From the NCBI GenBank assembly GCA_942159475.1, contig OW804095.1, positions 53,286,773 through 53,350,772 on the forward strand: a stretch of DNA of 64,000 nt, written 5' to 3'. This document shows positions 1-14,400 of the stretch, piece after piece (position 1 is the first letter of the stretch; every line of letters begins with the position of its first letter). A program made the position numbers and the translations under genes. This stretch comes from Sthenelais limicola. Lineage: Eukaryota > Annelida > Polychaeta > Phyllodocida > Sigalionidae. The notes under the pieces were generated by a model, which worked only from the letters and a program-made list of their open reading frames with translations, searched no databases and was not told the DNA's origin.

Positions 1-748
1 ACAGATTTTATCACTTGTTGGTAGCCTCTAGGCTGTGTATATTGTGTTTAGACTGCTGCAGTGGGCAATTTAGCTTGAGTAGCAATCGGGTAAGGCCTTT
101 AATTAAACCGGTATAGCGTTAATCTGGAAAACGTATGGGCCGTTGTGGTCTTGACGTTTTTGAGACTTGACTTTGGTCTCTGACTTGCTGACTGCAGATA
201 TGGCTAAATATATTAAGTACACCTTTAGTTAGGTATTGTTGTGCAATGATGGTCCAGTTATCGGCCTTAGCGATTTTCTATAGTTAAGCTGTCGATATTT
301 ATCATCATTTATCATTGCAGCATGATATCTGACATAAGTGTTTAAAATCTGTTTTACCAATTCTTTATTGGAGTGAATCCCCCAGTAAATTCTACCTCCC
401 ACCCTATTTCATGAAGTCGCCAATAGGCTCGTGTGGAGCATAACCGCACTTGCCCTTAAAGTAACACTTTACCAGACTCTAATCCTACTGTTTTATTTTT
501 CAAAGAACGTGTGGTCAGTTTGTAATGTCTATTCCCAAGTCGGATATGCCGTGGTTGTTAAGGAACTAAGGTGATCTGCGCAAACATAATAGCTTACCTG
601 AGAGTAATTCTCTGACCCATCTCCAACACTTGATCAAGTTTAAAACTTCTCCAACATCTGCCTATTGGATGAACATGTAACAACTCTCATATATACGTGT
701 ATATCTTTGACAAATAAACGATTTCTCAATTCAATTAAACTTTTGCAG
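1..748. other. Intronic sequence upstream of the first visible exon
   Basis: No coding exon, RNA gene or repeat is recognisable here. The stretch ends in a pyrimidine-rich tract and a ttttgcag acceptor at 741-748, so it is most simply the intron before the exon that starts at 749. Confidence 0.5.
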
Positions 749-3700
749 GTACTGGATATTTCATCGTTACGCCTGACACTTACAAAAGGGGCTGCTTCAA
801 TCATGCACATCTCATGCACGACCAGCCCATCTCTACCGTCTACATCCCACTTCCCTCTCCCGGGCCCGCTGAAATGCGTTCTATTTCATGCCAAACTGAA
901 GAGAAAGAGTCAACTGAGAAAGAAGAGAAAAAGAAAGGCAAGCTAGAGCGGAGCCAGTCTTTGAAAGCTGGAAAGATAAAGACTAGAAAACCCGAAGGCC
1001 TGAGTCGGGCGACGTCCCTCAGGTACACCGACGACAAAGCCAAGCAGATTTTCAAGGATATCAACCTCAAGACTAGTGACGCCCATCAGGATAAAGATAA
1101 AGGTATGACAACAGATTGCAATCATTGTGATTAAGATTACATGTAGTCTGTTTAACATTATTATTACAATTTCTCAGGTGCATTTCAATAGTCTTATCAC
1201 TCAGTCATCGTCAATAGTTAGCACACAGTATGCAACTTATATGGGATTCAGTTCATATGACCACGAGGAGATCCATAGAACATCACACTAATGGAGGCTA
1301 GTTTTCGACCAAACCGGTCATGCTTTGATTTTTTACTAAATCTGTGGAACGTTTATGACATCATTTAGTCTATATTTCGATTGCAATGTTCCCAGCAAGA
1401 TTTGTGTGGTATGAGTATCATACCGTCACGCCCCAAATGTATTATTATATAACTACGTAACCTTCTTATCATTGATTACAATATACATATTATATATTTA
1501 TGCATAAAATATTAAGATTACATCAGTTACCTACATTATTAATTGCCTAAATAGTAATACATTACATATGGTAGACACATGGACACGCACCTTAAATGTG
1601 TTAATATGTAGACCAGCATTATGCATACTGCATTTCTTTGTTTCTACATGTCACTATAGTACAATCAATATCCAGACACATAGCATTTATAGTATCCAAT
1701 CAGGGACCAGCGCTTACATCATACTCATTAACTGATAATGTATTAGCCTTGGTGATACTATGTTCACGGCCCATCACTTAAATGATTGGGGAGGCGATCT
1801 GGTAGAAATTGCCTGAAACTTTATTTTACTTTCATTATACTGCTTCGCCTCATCAATAGAACAGATACAGGAGGCCGAGTGTTTACTAAAGAACAACTTT
1901 TTACCAGATTGCACGTGGCACTGTTTACAGTCGTCCCTGCTGACCTCATTTTGCGATTTTGACCACTGGACATGTAAACAGGCCAGTCTGACCACATAGG
2001 TAATCCAATCGTGGAGAGTAATTTTTGCCAGTTTTGGTAAAACGATTTCCAACTTCTGATCGCACACTTCGTCAGAGACAAATGAAGAGTTAAAGTAAAG
2101 GCAGCCTGCGTATTTAATCTGAAGATTTCTGTTGAAAACATGGCTGTCCACTCTATTCCGGATTCTCGGGTCCTAATGTAAGACCTGGCTCAAGTTTCCG
2201 GATGTATACCACCTTAAAACCTGCTTTCCTCTGGCATAGGACACATAGTGTATTTATTTAAAAGATAAAAAGAGGGTTTTTTTGTGGGTTTTTTTTGTGT
2301 GTGGGTGGGGGTGGGGGGTTGCCATAGCTATTTCTCATATACTCTTGTCCAGCCCAATACGACTCTTTGGGCATTTATATCTCGGGCGTATCAAAAGCTC
2401 AGCAGAGGGCTTATTAACTGGTATTATCTCGTTAAAATGTAAACTAGCTTTCCGGACCTGTTAACGTGAAAACTTCAGTCCTGTGTAGGATTGCGGTCTG
2501 CTTGTATTCGGAGGCTTGTTTTAGGATTTGGTCGGGGGAATGGTTGGGTGCCAAAACACATGTATAATTTAGTGGGGCTGTAGTGGTAGCAAGGGTCGGG
2601 CGGTGGTGTAGGAGCAGTCAGGGGTGCAGGAGCGCACTGGAGGGGAGCGGAGACCTGGTAGGGTCAGTGCCTGTGACAAAAGTGCCCGCATGGCTGGAGG
2701 AGTTGGAGCGTGCCTAGATTGGAACTTACTGGGGACACACTTTACAGGCTGAAAATTTTGGGAAGACTCCCATTGAAATGGACAGTTGGAAGTTCGTTTC
2801 AGTCGTTTGAACAACAAACGCACTTGTAGGTATTATTTAATGGAAATGTCACATTCGGTTCATGTTGTTGATAGAAGTGGTATGTTTTGGGATAAGATAA
2901 GCTGATTCTTTATTTGCCATAATAGGTGTAAAGTTGACCAAAAAAATGATGCAATCCAAGTGAATCCAGGTGAATACTTACAAAGTGAATAATTTGATTA
3001 ATGGAAAGTGTCACTTGTCCATCATCGGAATATTGTTAGAATGGCTTGTCACACTGGCCAGTGGGTTGTGTTACCTATCGCAGTGGACGATTGCCAGTGT
3101 AAGAAGGACGTGTCCTTGCTAATTAGTCATAACCATTATCACATTTTGATTCTCGTTTCATGAGCTAGGGTGGCGTGATGGGTGTGTGGAAACATTGTTC
3201 AGAGTTTGGTGCCAATTTTGGGTGCCAAAATCTCCGATTCTCGTTAAAACTCTACATCTGGGCATGTCCATTCAGTTCGACTTTGATTTGGCAAGGCGTA
3301 CAATGTAAATGAGACTGTTGCAATGCCCCTGCTTTTAGGAAACTGCTATTCCATCAACAATACTTTAAATGTTAGAGGATAAAAGTTCAAGTATATTGCG
3401 TTTCATAGCAATATCTAGTTCTGTTTAAAAGTGATCACAAACGCGGCTCTACTAGCAAGTAGCGTGATAAAATTTGAAATACATAAGTTTAACTTATTTG
3501 ACTTCAGTAAACATTCATATTTCTTTAATAAGGACATCTGCTCTTTCCGTAATATCAATATGACTCCAATGATGTAACCCCCGGCAACCTTCGGAGTATT
3601 ATACATGTACTGTTTCCTTAATGCAACGTTCATTACCTCGATTACGGTAAGGATCGCTCTCAATGCCACTGATTAGACCCCTGAAATCCTCCTCAGCTCG

Positions 3701-6700
3701 TAATTTTTTTTATTTATTTTTTTTTGGTGGATCAAAACCCCATTTTTAACAATTCAAAGACCTTTAACCTGTAATTCAAATTTGATTTATTCAGCATTCT
3801 ACAAATAGTTTACCCATGTTGTTTCGATCAAACCCCATCCATTGATAGGCTGATCCGTAAAATCAAATATTATATTTTATCTGATTCATGGTAAAGACCT
3901 ATCTTGTCCAAGCATCATACATAATCGCATCTTCCAATAATGCTATAAAATAATATTGCCAACCCGTCCTCTGGCCAACGAGGTACATGTATTTCGTCGT
4001 GAACCTGGTAAAATGTCAACGTACGTGTCTTGAGGTATTGGAGCTCGTAGCATGGGGGAAATAATATATCATTAACCTATATTGAAGCACTCAATGCTCT
4101 TCACAAACATCTTGCTTATGGCTGGAACAGCTGGACAGTATCAAATGTATGTTGCCTCTGGCATGGATGAGTCATGTCTACGGTAGGACCTGTCCAGTTT
4201 GGCGGTGCTGACTGAAGTTGGATGTAAATCATAATGGATTGAGCAACTAACCTTGACATTTGGCAAGCTGGTGTCAATCTACCTGTACCTCAGCAGAACT
4301 GTTTAAAGCTGAGTGTAATTGATTTATCTCGGTTTTGATTTGCTTTTTACTTGATGCGTGGAACATAAGTGAAATTGCATATGACCTTGAAACTATTCAT
4401 CGAGCATAATGATAGTGGAACAGTTCAAATGATTACCCGCATCATTCTAAGGTGAATTTTATTGGTGTTCATGTTTGTATAATGTATATGGTTATAGCTG
4501 AATGGTATGCAATGGAACTTTATTCAAACACTCGCTTCTTCGCAGGCCAATGTGATTAAGCCCACCTCATGCCGCAGTGCCATTTAGGGTTTCGGGGGGG
4601 CCGGGGGGGGGGCACACTAGCCACAATAGAGTTTCGCAATCTTTGCGATAGCATGGTGACGTCCGCGATACCGCGCTTATCGCCAACGCATAAGGCACGG
4701 GATACCTATGCCTATGGTTAGCTCATATGGCAACACAAATATGAGGATTCCAATGTATCGTACTAAAGCCATATGGTACGGTGATGTAGCAAGAACAATG
4801 TAGCAAATCATCATATATGAATTGATCATTTCACCTAAAAGAATTTCTTATTAAACGATATTAAATCTTAATAATTATTAATCAATATTATATTGCATTT
4901 CAAGGGGTTAGATTTGTTTGTGCTAAATTTCTCATATATAGGCCTACTATCTAATGAGTGAGAGGGAACGCGTAATTTTCGAGCGGCAATACTTCTCTGA
5001 TGGGGATGTGTAGAACGAATTCCATTCATCACTATTAATCTCTAACCTCCCAAACGAGAGTATAACTAGAGTACAGTCTCGTTGGACCTCCTGAAAAAAC
5101 AACAGCTGGGTCATGACTTGTGTTCGGTGGAGGGACCCGAATTGGCAGACCGTTCCTCCCACACAATATTCCAAGCTTACTTTGGTATGTTATAGGAGGG
5201 TTAAAGCAGCAAGGTCATATCAGCAGTCCTTCCACAATCCACCCTTTTCACAGAGGCGGCGAGAGCCTTATCAGGGTGGCGCGATTAATTAACAAAACAA
5301 CTGGACTTCCCTTCAAACTTACTAAGTTAAAAAGTAGCCTGGCTTAGTTGGTCACACCACACTTCTGGCTTAGTTGGTCACACCACTCTTCCTTAGCTCA
5401 GTTCAAACCTCTCTGGTGCTGCATCAGCCCACCTAGCTGTCTTAAAGCCCAGCTGCCATAAGTCAGTCGACGTATGTGAGACAGTGAGTGAAATAGCATT
5501 AAAATAGTTCAAAACCACCTTTCTTGGAAGAAGTCCATACCCAGGTAACCTCACTCAAGCCAAAAGTAAGCCGCATTGAAAATTGCAGTTCTCACCCATT
5601 TTGATTACAAATCCATTTTGATTACAGCCAATGTCATAAAAGGGCTATTACTATTTTGGATAAAGAATTTAAGTGTTGCTGGTGGTCTTTAGAAAATATA
5701 TAAATAGGACTTTTCAAGGAGTTCTTTATAACCTAGTGTTAGGTAATTTCATTTTCACGGTTCAATAGGATTTTATTTCAGTCTAGGTGTTTTTTTTGTC
5801 TAGAACCAGAACTATACAATTATATGTATAGCTCTGCTAGAACTCAGAGCACATTTTCCTATATAATACCTAATCTATAAACTTTGTATAATGTGCAACT
5901 TTTGTCCTATCTTCAGGAGAGAAGACTTCCTTGTTTACCAAAATCTTTGGACGAGGTAAATCTCGGCGTTCGTCTGCTATGGATGATAGCGGAGAAGCCT
6001 CGGCCACTGCAGAGACTGAATATGCTACATTTTCTGCCCAGTTCCCTCCTCCTGAATGGGCTTGCTATGAGAACCAAACACCGACACAGCAATTAGCCAC
6101 TCGAGGTGGAATCATGCCCAGGGCCCACACCTGGCACCACATGCAGGTAAGATACTAGTACACATATTTTACGTATGCGGGTAGCGCCTGCATAAAAAGA
6201 TTAAATTCAGACAGCTAAGTATTAGAGTAACTCACAATACGGCAATATAACCCTTAAGTAATTCTTCTATTGAACGCGGTCTGTTCATTGTATTTCTCAA
6301 CAAAAAAACACAATTGGCCTGTAAATGAAATTTAAAAAAAACAATTTGACATGTAATATGGGAAAAATGAGGGGAATCCTAGGGTTCCTTTGAATTAAAA
6401 AAAGAAAGAACACAAATAACAAAAGGAGATGGATAGCCAGATTAAAATCACTTATTCCACGCGGACTAAATATTTTGGATTAAAATATCCGGTAGAACAA
6501 TCTCAGTCAAATACACGTTTAAAACAAAGTACAAATGATTGGGTGGAATAACTACAAACTGGTTGAATCACTCACGTGCTTGTTTCGTTAATGAGTCTAA
6601 ATGATAACGCGTTTGTCAACAGTTTTGCTCTTTTATATTTTGTACCAGTAGGTCCGACGTTTCGGACTATTTAGGTCCTTCTTCGGGGACTGTTACAAAT

Positions 6701-8343
6701 AACACATATTTCATTCTTTCTTGACTCAGGGTATTCCACACTTCGATGCTAGCACCCAAAGTGACTATGACGAAGAGGACTACATGCAGCCTTGTCCCCT
6801 ATCCGTCGATAGAAATGGTCACAGAAGCAACAGCAATGGGTCCCATAGTAACCTGCAAGTGCATAGGCAATATAATTCCCCTTCCCATCCACATGAACTT
6901 AGTTCTTGGCCAATGTCGAACAGTGATGACAGCCGCAAACATAAACCTCGCACTTCTTCCAAAAGCAAATGTCACAGCCTTCGTCACCAAGCTTCCCCTG
7001 TCGCTCAGAATGAGTATGTAGAATATGACCGTGACAGCCATATATATTGTGAGCCTTCTAATCCCCTCAATTTGCATGCAAATAAAAGTATGCAGCTTGA
7101 GGAAGGGGGTGACTTAGGGGCACAATTTCCCAATAGCTCGACGCCAATAAATGTGAAACTTCGATGTAACAGCAGCAACAATGATGCAGATAGAAAAACT
7201 GGTGTCCATAGTAGTTCTAAAGCACAACTTAGTCCCAGACCCAAGAGTGCCAGGATGATATGCTACAAAGAACAGCAGTGTCCCAGTTTCTGTGGTAATG
7301 ATATTAGTATAGAATACAAAGGACGTATGCCTAAAAAGAACACACTACTCTCTTCGTCTCGTGACAGTGGCGTCAACTGTGTTGCACTCAAAGGAGGCTC
7401 TTCCGGCAAAGATACCCCAAGGGATAAAAAAATAGCTTTGTTAAATAACCAAACTGGTAATGGCAACTCTCGACCCAACAGTGCTCTCTATATCAATAAC
7501 CATAATCGTGTGACGGCCGACACTAGCTTCCCCGCACAGTCAGGACATAACATTCATGGTTTTGTTTCCTCACATCAAGATTCCGGTTTTAGTTCCCCAC
7601 GAACTGATGCCCATATAGCCTATGCCGATTATCACCAACATACTACTGTCCCTCTTAGCATCACAACTGACAATAGTAAAGTTTCTAGCAGTCTCGTAAG
7701 GAATTATAAACCCTCGCCTACAAAAGTACTCCACTCTAAACCACCTAATACCGGTTTACACAGAGACAGTATGCGAAGTGAAAGGGGTAAGGAAAATAAA
7801 ATGGGGAATGTGAAAGCTGCTTTTAAATCACAGGACAGCGTACAGATCACTAGTTCCGAAAAGTATCCATCTTATGGCCAACTCCATCTTGTTGAAGAGA
7901 AAGACACCACCACAAGTAGTTCAAGATCAGGTTCTAGTAAAACAACTGTTGTTGAGAGGGCTTCTGACCCAGTTGTCAAAGATGGGGATGGACGAGTTTT
8001 GCCCGTGGAAACTACCCCACCGGTAACTAATCATGATGCAACGTACATGGAAATCCATCTTGTGTCGTCATGTGAGTGTCCTGTACACGGGGAAAGCCCA
8101 AGGCCTTCTTCGCACCTCAAAGAGGACGCCATAAAACGACATTCAAATTGCAGCAAGAGAGACAGTAAGAGAGACAGCAAAAGCCACCCAGGACAGTGGA
8201 ATCATCGTAGATTATCTTCCAACATCCATAACTATGGTAGCCATGACACATCTGTTAATGGAAAAGACGCTAAAGGACAACAAAACAATTCAAATTCTCG
8301 ACTAGCCTTTCTAGGGGATTGTGAAGTTGTGGGTTTTCTTTGA
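749..8343 (+). CDS. 3' part of an unrecognised gene with a long disordered C-terminus (three exons)
   Basis: Three exons join in phase: 749-1102, 5917-6146 and 6730-8343 (stop TGA). Each junction has a good signal (ttttgcag/gt, aaag/gtatga, cttcag/ga, atgcag/gtaag, gactcag/gg). The visible product is 731 residues and the N-terminus lies left of the window. The first exon begins TGYFIVTPDTYKRGCF and then turns charged and basic, with phospho-type motifs such as RSQSLK and RATSLRY. The middle exon has SLFTKIFGRGKSRRSS and PPPEWACYENQ. The last exon (537 aa) is almost entirely Ser/Asn/His-rich and low in hydrophobics, and the protein ends CEVVGFL. This looks like an intrinsically disordered cytoplasmic tail of a signalling, adhesion or scaffold protein. 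No transmembrane segment or catalytic domain is visible, and I do not recognise the family. Confidence 0.75.
1103..5916 (+). other. Intron of the 749-8343 gene
   Basis: This 4.8-kb intron holds no exon that I can support. It contains a G-rich tract at about 2282-2330 with several GGG runs in a T/G background, G-runs near 4594-4614, and a 26-bp direct repeat (ggcttagttggtcacaccac twice) at about 5339-5391. The rest is unremarkable AT-rich sequence. Confidence 0.5.
6651..6690 (-). repeat. Degenerate hammerhead-like / Penelope-type sequence trace
   Basis: On the minus strand this reads a CGAAGA box, a GGAC loop GTCC mini-stem, then CGAAAC followed by GTC. That order resembles a decayed hammerhead core (CUGAUGA, stem II, GAAA), as found at the ends of Penelope-like retroelements. 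Two core positions differ from the consensus, so it is probably inactive. It lies in the intron just before the 6730 exon. Chance similarity is possible. Confidence 0.25.
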
Positions 8344-11300
8344 TAAGGAAGTTAGTTTCCTGTGGAATTTAAATGCCCAAGAGATTTTGCCGCTGAGTTT
8401 TGCTTAGCATTTGTTTTCTTACTTTCTTTCGTGCACCATGGAATACGATTCTCAAATACTTAACGTTTAAGTCTTTTAAGTTATTCACTTTAACTTTGTC
8501 GCTTTTTTAAAAAAAAGATGTGCTTATATATATAAATAGTAACTTTGCCAGGAATGAATGGTCTGTAGAATGTAGTCGTATATCGGAAAAGATATAGATT
8601 GACGAGCTACCCATGCTGGTCGTAAAATCTACATGTCCAATTTCTGTTTTCATATTTCAAAAGCAAAATTACAAGCTAGATACTTGTAAATTACACGGAT
8701 AATTGAGGGAGTTTAATATATTTTGTACTCCTAGCAATTGCACGCGCATTTTTTTCTCTCTCACATATTTGCTGCTTTCTTGCCTTAATTTTTCCGCACG
8801 TCAAAGGTTTTCTTTCAATTCGAGGCATGCGTTGTATCTATATTGTTCTGATTAGGAGAAGAGGAATTATCCGGTCTTCATTGGTTTATTATCAATATGA
8901 TAGCACTTTTGTACTGTGGACGCTTAGTTGTATTTGGGAAACCTGCAAGTTAAGATAAAGATGTAATTTATTTCAACAACTTGAGCTATGACTTCCCTTC
9001 CTTCCACGTGCGACAAACTATTCCTTAGGAACTTCGAAACGCCAATTTTTAAAAATGAAATCAGCTGGAACTCAGCCCTCTGGATGCTCGATTCAATGCC
9101 ACGACCACCGGACATCTCTTCAACGGACAAAATGTAGTACGTTACAAACGACTCGCATACACATACCAAATTCATTAGTTATATTCTACTAGCAAAGTAC
9201 CCGTCCTCCGGACAGTCACCCTCTCTCCCCACACTTCCCCCTCTCCCTCGTCCGTCTTTCATACCTGTTTTTCTCTCCAAACCCCATCTCTGATTCCCCC
9301 CACCTCTCTTTTCTTAACCCTCCCCCTCCTACACCCTCTCCATCACCTCCCTCTCACTCCCCTCTTCTTCACTCTCCCACTCATCTGCATGTAGTTAGGT
9401 CCCCTGAAAAGTTGTGGAAAATGACGTAGTCTCCCAGGCTATAAATAGAGTAGAGAAAAAAAAGGCTTCAAAATCTTCACCCCAGATACCTTCACAAACC
9501 ACATATAATGATCTCCAGACAGGGTCGACGGACCTGTAGAGACCAACTAAGTAGATGGGGAGACCCCGTATATTATATGGATATGTACTTTTAATAATGT
9601 TTGAACAGCCTTCGTACGTAGAGACTGAACATTTCTAGGGAGGAAAAACAAGCAACAAGCGAGTTAATCTCAACTATATTATATATATAATAGTTGCGTG
9701 TTCAACTTGCGAGTCAGCAGCACCAGGAAGGATGTCAACCAGGTTCCCTTGGTATTGACCAAGTATCCAAAATAACTACAAAACTAGGACAACTTTGTTG
9801 TTGCATGAGGTTTTATTGAGTAATAACTGCCAAACTTCCGGTAATGTTTTACTTACACCAGGCCAGAATATTGTCCGGTGACGAGCTAAGCAACACTCAA
9901 CTGGAAAACATACAACTACTATTTTAAACTTTGATACAATAAGGAATCAATAAATAAATGTGCAACAAAATCTATTCATTTGATCTATTCAGTCACTTCT
10001 AAATGAAACTTGGCACACCTTTACTAATCTTGTGAAAGATTCAAGTAATGATTTTATTAAGTGGAAAGATTCTAGAGAAAATTTGGAGTGTCTTAATCTC
10101 AACACATCAACACCCGTTCTGTCTAGGATCAGCAATCCCGAGTCAAGGAGTAAGTTTACTAGTAAAGCCTGTCTACGCTAAAGAGATGCTGAGTTCCTAT
10201 TTCAACACCAGTACAATACACAGGCTACCTCACTATCACACATATAAATTAATCATAAATATATATAAAAGATAGCCTTGTCCCTGTAGCCGTAAGATGC
10301 GTGTTCGCATCAGTTGTTCCCTGAAGACCACTAAGATGGAAAGCCATTTTCGCAAAAAAAAACATCTATATAAACTTGGGGACTGGTTGCATTTCTGCTT
10401 GAATATCTAAATATACATATCGTTTTGAGTTCAATTTACAATTAGTAGTTCATTTATTAACCCGCAAAATCTGTAAACATTGTAATCGGTCGTATCTTAC
10501 AACATGTTATCATAATCCTGGTAGACTAGTCTAAGTACAAAAACTGTGCAAGTATCATTATTATATATCGCTTGACCCATGAAACGATTACATCGAAATA
10601 CAAAATGCACGGACCTACCTGATACCCTGAGTAATAACTCACATTTAGCATTAATAATCATATCAGTGAGCGTGTGTGCCTTAACATAAATAGGTCTACG
10701 ACCGAAAAGGGCCAAATGTGCTTTAAATTTTTAATTTAAACAATCGGTACCAACGACAAAAACTCCAATAACGATAATACTGTGCGCCCACCTACTGTGT
10801 GACTTTGGCATCAGGGTTAGTGATAGACGAAAGGGAATCACGGGTGGGCGCATGTTTGCGATGTTAGTGCATTGCAAAGGCGGCTATACCAGGAATGTTT
10901 TGAAATTAGAGGTGTTGAATACATTGTACTTTGTAACGGATATTCAAGCTTCATGGCAAATATTGAATCAAAATCTTCCGATTAGGCGTAAAACCTAGTG
11001 AGTGCATTCTGTTGGCATTTATCCTCAATATAAAATCACAATAACTAACAAATTAAATATAATAAACGACTCATTTCATCAATTTATGATGGCCCAAATT
11101 AACCTTTTTCTTCAGATAGAATAACAAATTATTTGAGCTTCTTTATAGCGATACTAGAGGCCCAATCAAATAAAAGTAAAAAAAGAAAAAGGCTGCCAGT
11201 TGATACGAACAAACGCAAGGTGCTGTGACAAGAATTGCATTTCAACTTGACTTAGTTTAGATTTAGATATGTACCATATTTTCTGGAACATCACTAAAAT

Positions 11301-11491
11301 CAACTAGTGATTCCCACGCATGTGTTAATCATGGGGGAAGCACATGATTCAATACTAAATTTCATTAGGGTTGCACTGCAAGTAATATCCTTAATAAAGT
11401 CAGTCAGTGGTGGAACATGGACAGCTTTGCCTGGGGTGTATGTAGCCAAGAGTTGGCCCGCTGTATGGCGGCACTAGACGCCAGTAACCCA
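8344..11491. other. Intergenic region and convergent gene ends
   Basis: This stretch lies between the plus-strand gene that stops at 8343 and the 3' end of minus-strand SGPL1. It should hold both 3' untranslated regions; AATAAA-type signals are present (about 9949 on plus, about 10453 and 9812 read on minus), but I cannot tell which are used. A C/T-rich low-complexity tract spans about 9215-9390. No coding region is supported. Confidence 0.5.
10296..10345 (+). repeat. Second hammerhead-like trace
   Basis: A perfect 6-bp hairpin (GATGCG, loop TGTT, CGCATC) is followed by CTGAAGA, a CCA/TGG mini-stem and GAAAGCC. The order again resembles a decayed hammerhead ribozyme, with one change in the CUGAUGA box. 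It is short and could be chance. Confidence 0.22.
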
Positions 11492-14400
11492 TTACTTGGA
11501 GCCGTTGACTGCAGGGACAGGTGCGGTATTGTAGTAAGCATCGAAGAAAGCACCAGTTATCTCACCGATCAGGGATCTGTCAGGAATGCTTTGTGCCATC
11601 CCATATAGGGCACCCTACGATGGTAAGGAGAAACATCAAAAGCATTATGAACAGGCGGTCAAGAAATAACTAACAAGAAATTATCAGTTAGGGCAAGAAA
11701 AATACAAGTTGTCCCCCACACAGGCACAGTTTCAAATGGAGTTCATTTCTGCTATTTGTATTTAAAGTTTGAATTTGTCCAGAGCTGTAGCTGTAGCGAA
11801 AAAGTAGGTAGGGGGGCGGGAGGGGATGTTTATTTTTGATAAAAAATTTAAGGAAACCACCTTCCCAGATCTAGGAAATGAATAACAATAGTTATTTCAA
11901 ACAAGAGAAATGTTTTTCTAGTTATGAGGAAAGGTAAATTGGAAACACAACTAATTTTTATTTTGGCCTTGTCCAAACATATAGACATGTATACATGAAT
12001 CTGGTCTGACGATTGGCACTCACAATTCAATCAATATGTCCAATACTGAAATACTAGCCACCAGGAATGGCTTATTCCCTATGTGGTACTGACGATACGA
12101 AATTTTAATTGCGAAAATGTACTGACCTGACCGCCACACTTTGCTTTAGGATCCCTCATGATGATCTCAGTTTCTTCTTGAACATCCCTGATAAATCTGT
12201 CAGAAACGCCAGGCTTCGTGTGGAGCAAAGTTACACAAAGGTGGACACTGGAAGAACAAAGGGTAATTAATTAGTGAGTGGTTGAAATTAAATGAAATTT
12301 ACATTGAAAGTGCATGCTTTATTTTACCATGTACAGCTCAGCTAATAATCATCACAGGGACTCTATCGAAGGCTTTCTGAGCTCTTCTGTTTCCATGGAA
12401 TAGGGATAGGCCTTGTAGTTACAATTACAGGTTTAAATCTACTTTTACATGTAAAATGGAATGACAGTAAACTGGATGCGCCAACTTAGGTTGGCATGCT
12501 CTCTTCAATAAGATAAATCTGTTGTGGGGCAGCGCGGGCGGGGGCAATGAATAGTAATTATTATCCATACTGGTTTTCTACACAAAAGGACATAGCTCAG
12601 CTCAAAATTATCGTAGGAGCTACATTTAAACCTGATGATGTTATATAACGTAGGAATAATGTACCTAGATGGGAACTGAAGAGCATTTAGGTTCCATCCT
12701 CGTTCTGTTAGAGCATCAGACAGACGATAAATGTTGAAGACGTCAGAACCAATTCCAACGACAGAGACTTGGGGATCTCCAAAAACTTTCAGACCAGGTA
12801 CTTGTAGAACTCTGCAAGATAATATAATATCCATTACATCCTTTACATTCACATCTTTCGAGACGGTTCTCAATATATTGAATATAGATATAGCCCGTGT
12901 ATGTCCCCGATCACAAGAATAGATAGATTAAATTGGCAAATGAAAATTATCACGCATGTGAAACTTAGTCCAATAAAATTTTCTAAAAAATATATATAAT
13001 ATAGCAGCAAGACGTTACAAAAACAAACCTCTTCTTGCTGCTTGTCAATACATTAACATACCTTAAAATTTCTTAAGTTATTTTCGAGTTGCGTTCATAA
13101 TTCGGACCGAATATAACCGTAGAGGGAGATATTAAGAGCCTAACTTACGCTTTAATGATTTTTCTTGTAGTCTCAATTATTTTGCGGGTCGAGTTGATAT
13201 AGCCTTTTTCGCCCATGCACAGCAGGGTCGCCCAACAAGCCGCGATAATAGATCCAGCGCGACTTCCTATACAGAAAATAAGTTGTGTACATTAAGTTGT
13301 GAGCCTGCGTCATAATTATGTTCACTCTGCGGATACATGCATTTCATACTTATTATTATTTGATTTGCTGTATAAACATCCTGAATTAAAAAAATATTTA
13401 CAGAATCGATATAAGATTTGAAATAAGGAATGCATGTATACATTAATTACAGAGTTACATCGTAATATCTGTTCATACCTTCGGTCAGAATAAGGATTTA
13501 ACAATTCACTTTTGAGTCTATACATCGTATTCACATGACGTCAGCCCAGTCAGCGGCTGTCCACACTGGCAGCCATACTGTGTGGCTACACAGAGAGCGG
13601 GAGGCTACAGATCGGTAGGCTTTTCCTGTTCTTAGGCTATTATACTTATTTCCCCATCATGACACACTAAAAAATGACCATTGAAGCTATCAGCATACTT
13701 TATATCACATTTGCTCAAACTTTCGGAGGTAAAAACGGTCGGAAAACAGCATTTTCGAGGCTTGGAGCACACATGTCAAACTAACGTTTGCAAAGCTTGA
13801 CCCACAGTATGGCGAGCCGCGGCCAGCGCTGTGACGTCACTGAATACTATGTATACCCTTCGGACAAGAGCTGGCCAGACCCATACAATACTGACCATGA
13901 TGGACTACTTCAATAGCCTATAAAATAGCCAATAATGACCCGATTACCATTTTAAAAACAGTTTTAGAAACATGAGAGGCACTCCTACAATCATAGTGTG
14001 AATGTATGTATGAGAACTTTGAATTATTACATCCACAGGCACTTCATCAATCATATTTCAGAAGCTCAGAAAAAAAGAATTTTTTTTAGATTTCATAAGG
14101 TCCCAATTCTTAATCAGGGGAAGTGTAGTACAACATGGTGGTTCTTTTACCTTAGGTATAGTTTAGAATACCGTAGTTGTAGTAAGTAAGAGGAAGAGAG
14201 TGGGGAAAGAGAGAAAGAATGCGAGATGGACATGTGACATTGTGAGAGCAATATTGTATGTCAACAGGCCTAAAAAAATACACCTTTCCCTGTCTGCCTC
14301 CGCCTTCCTCCCTCTTCCCCTCACTTCCTCCACCTCCGCTCCCTCTCGCTCATTCTCTTTTACTTGACACGAGGTGAGTTGAATAGATATGTTCGGATAT

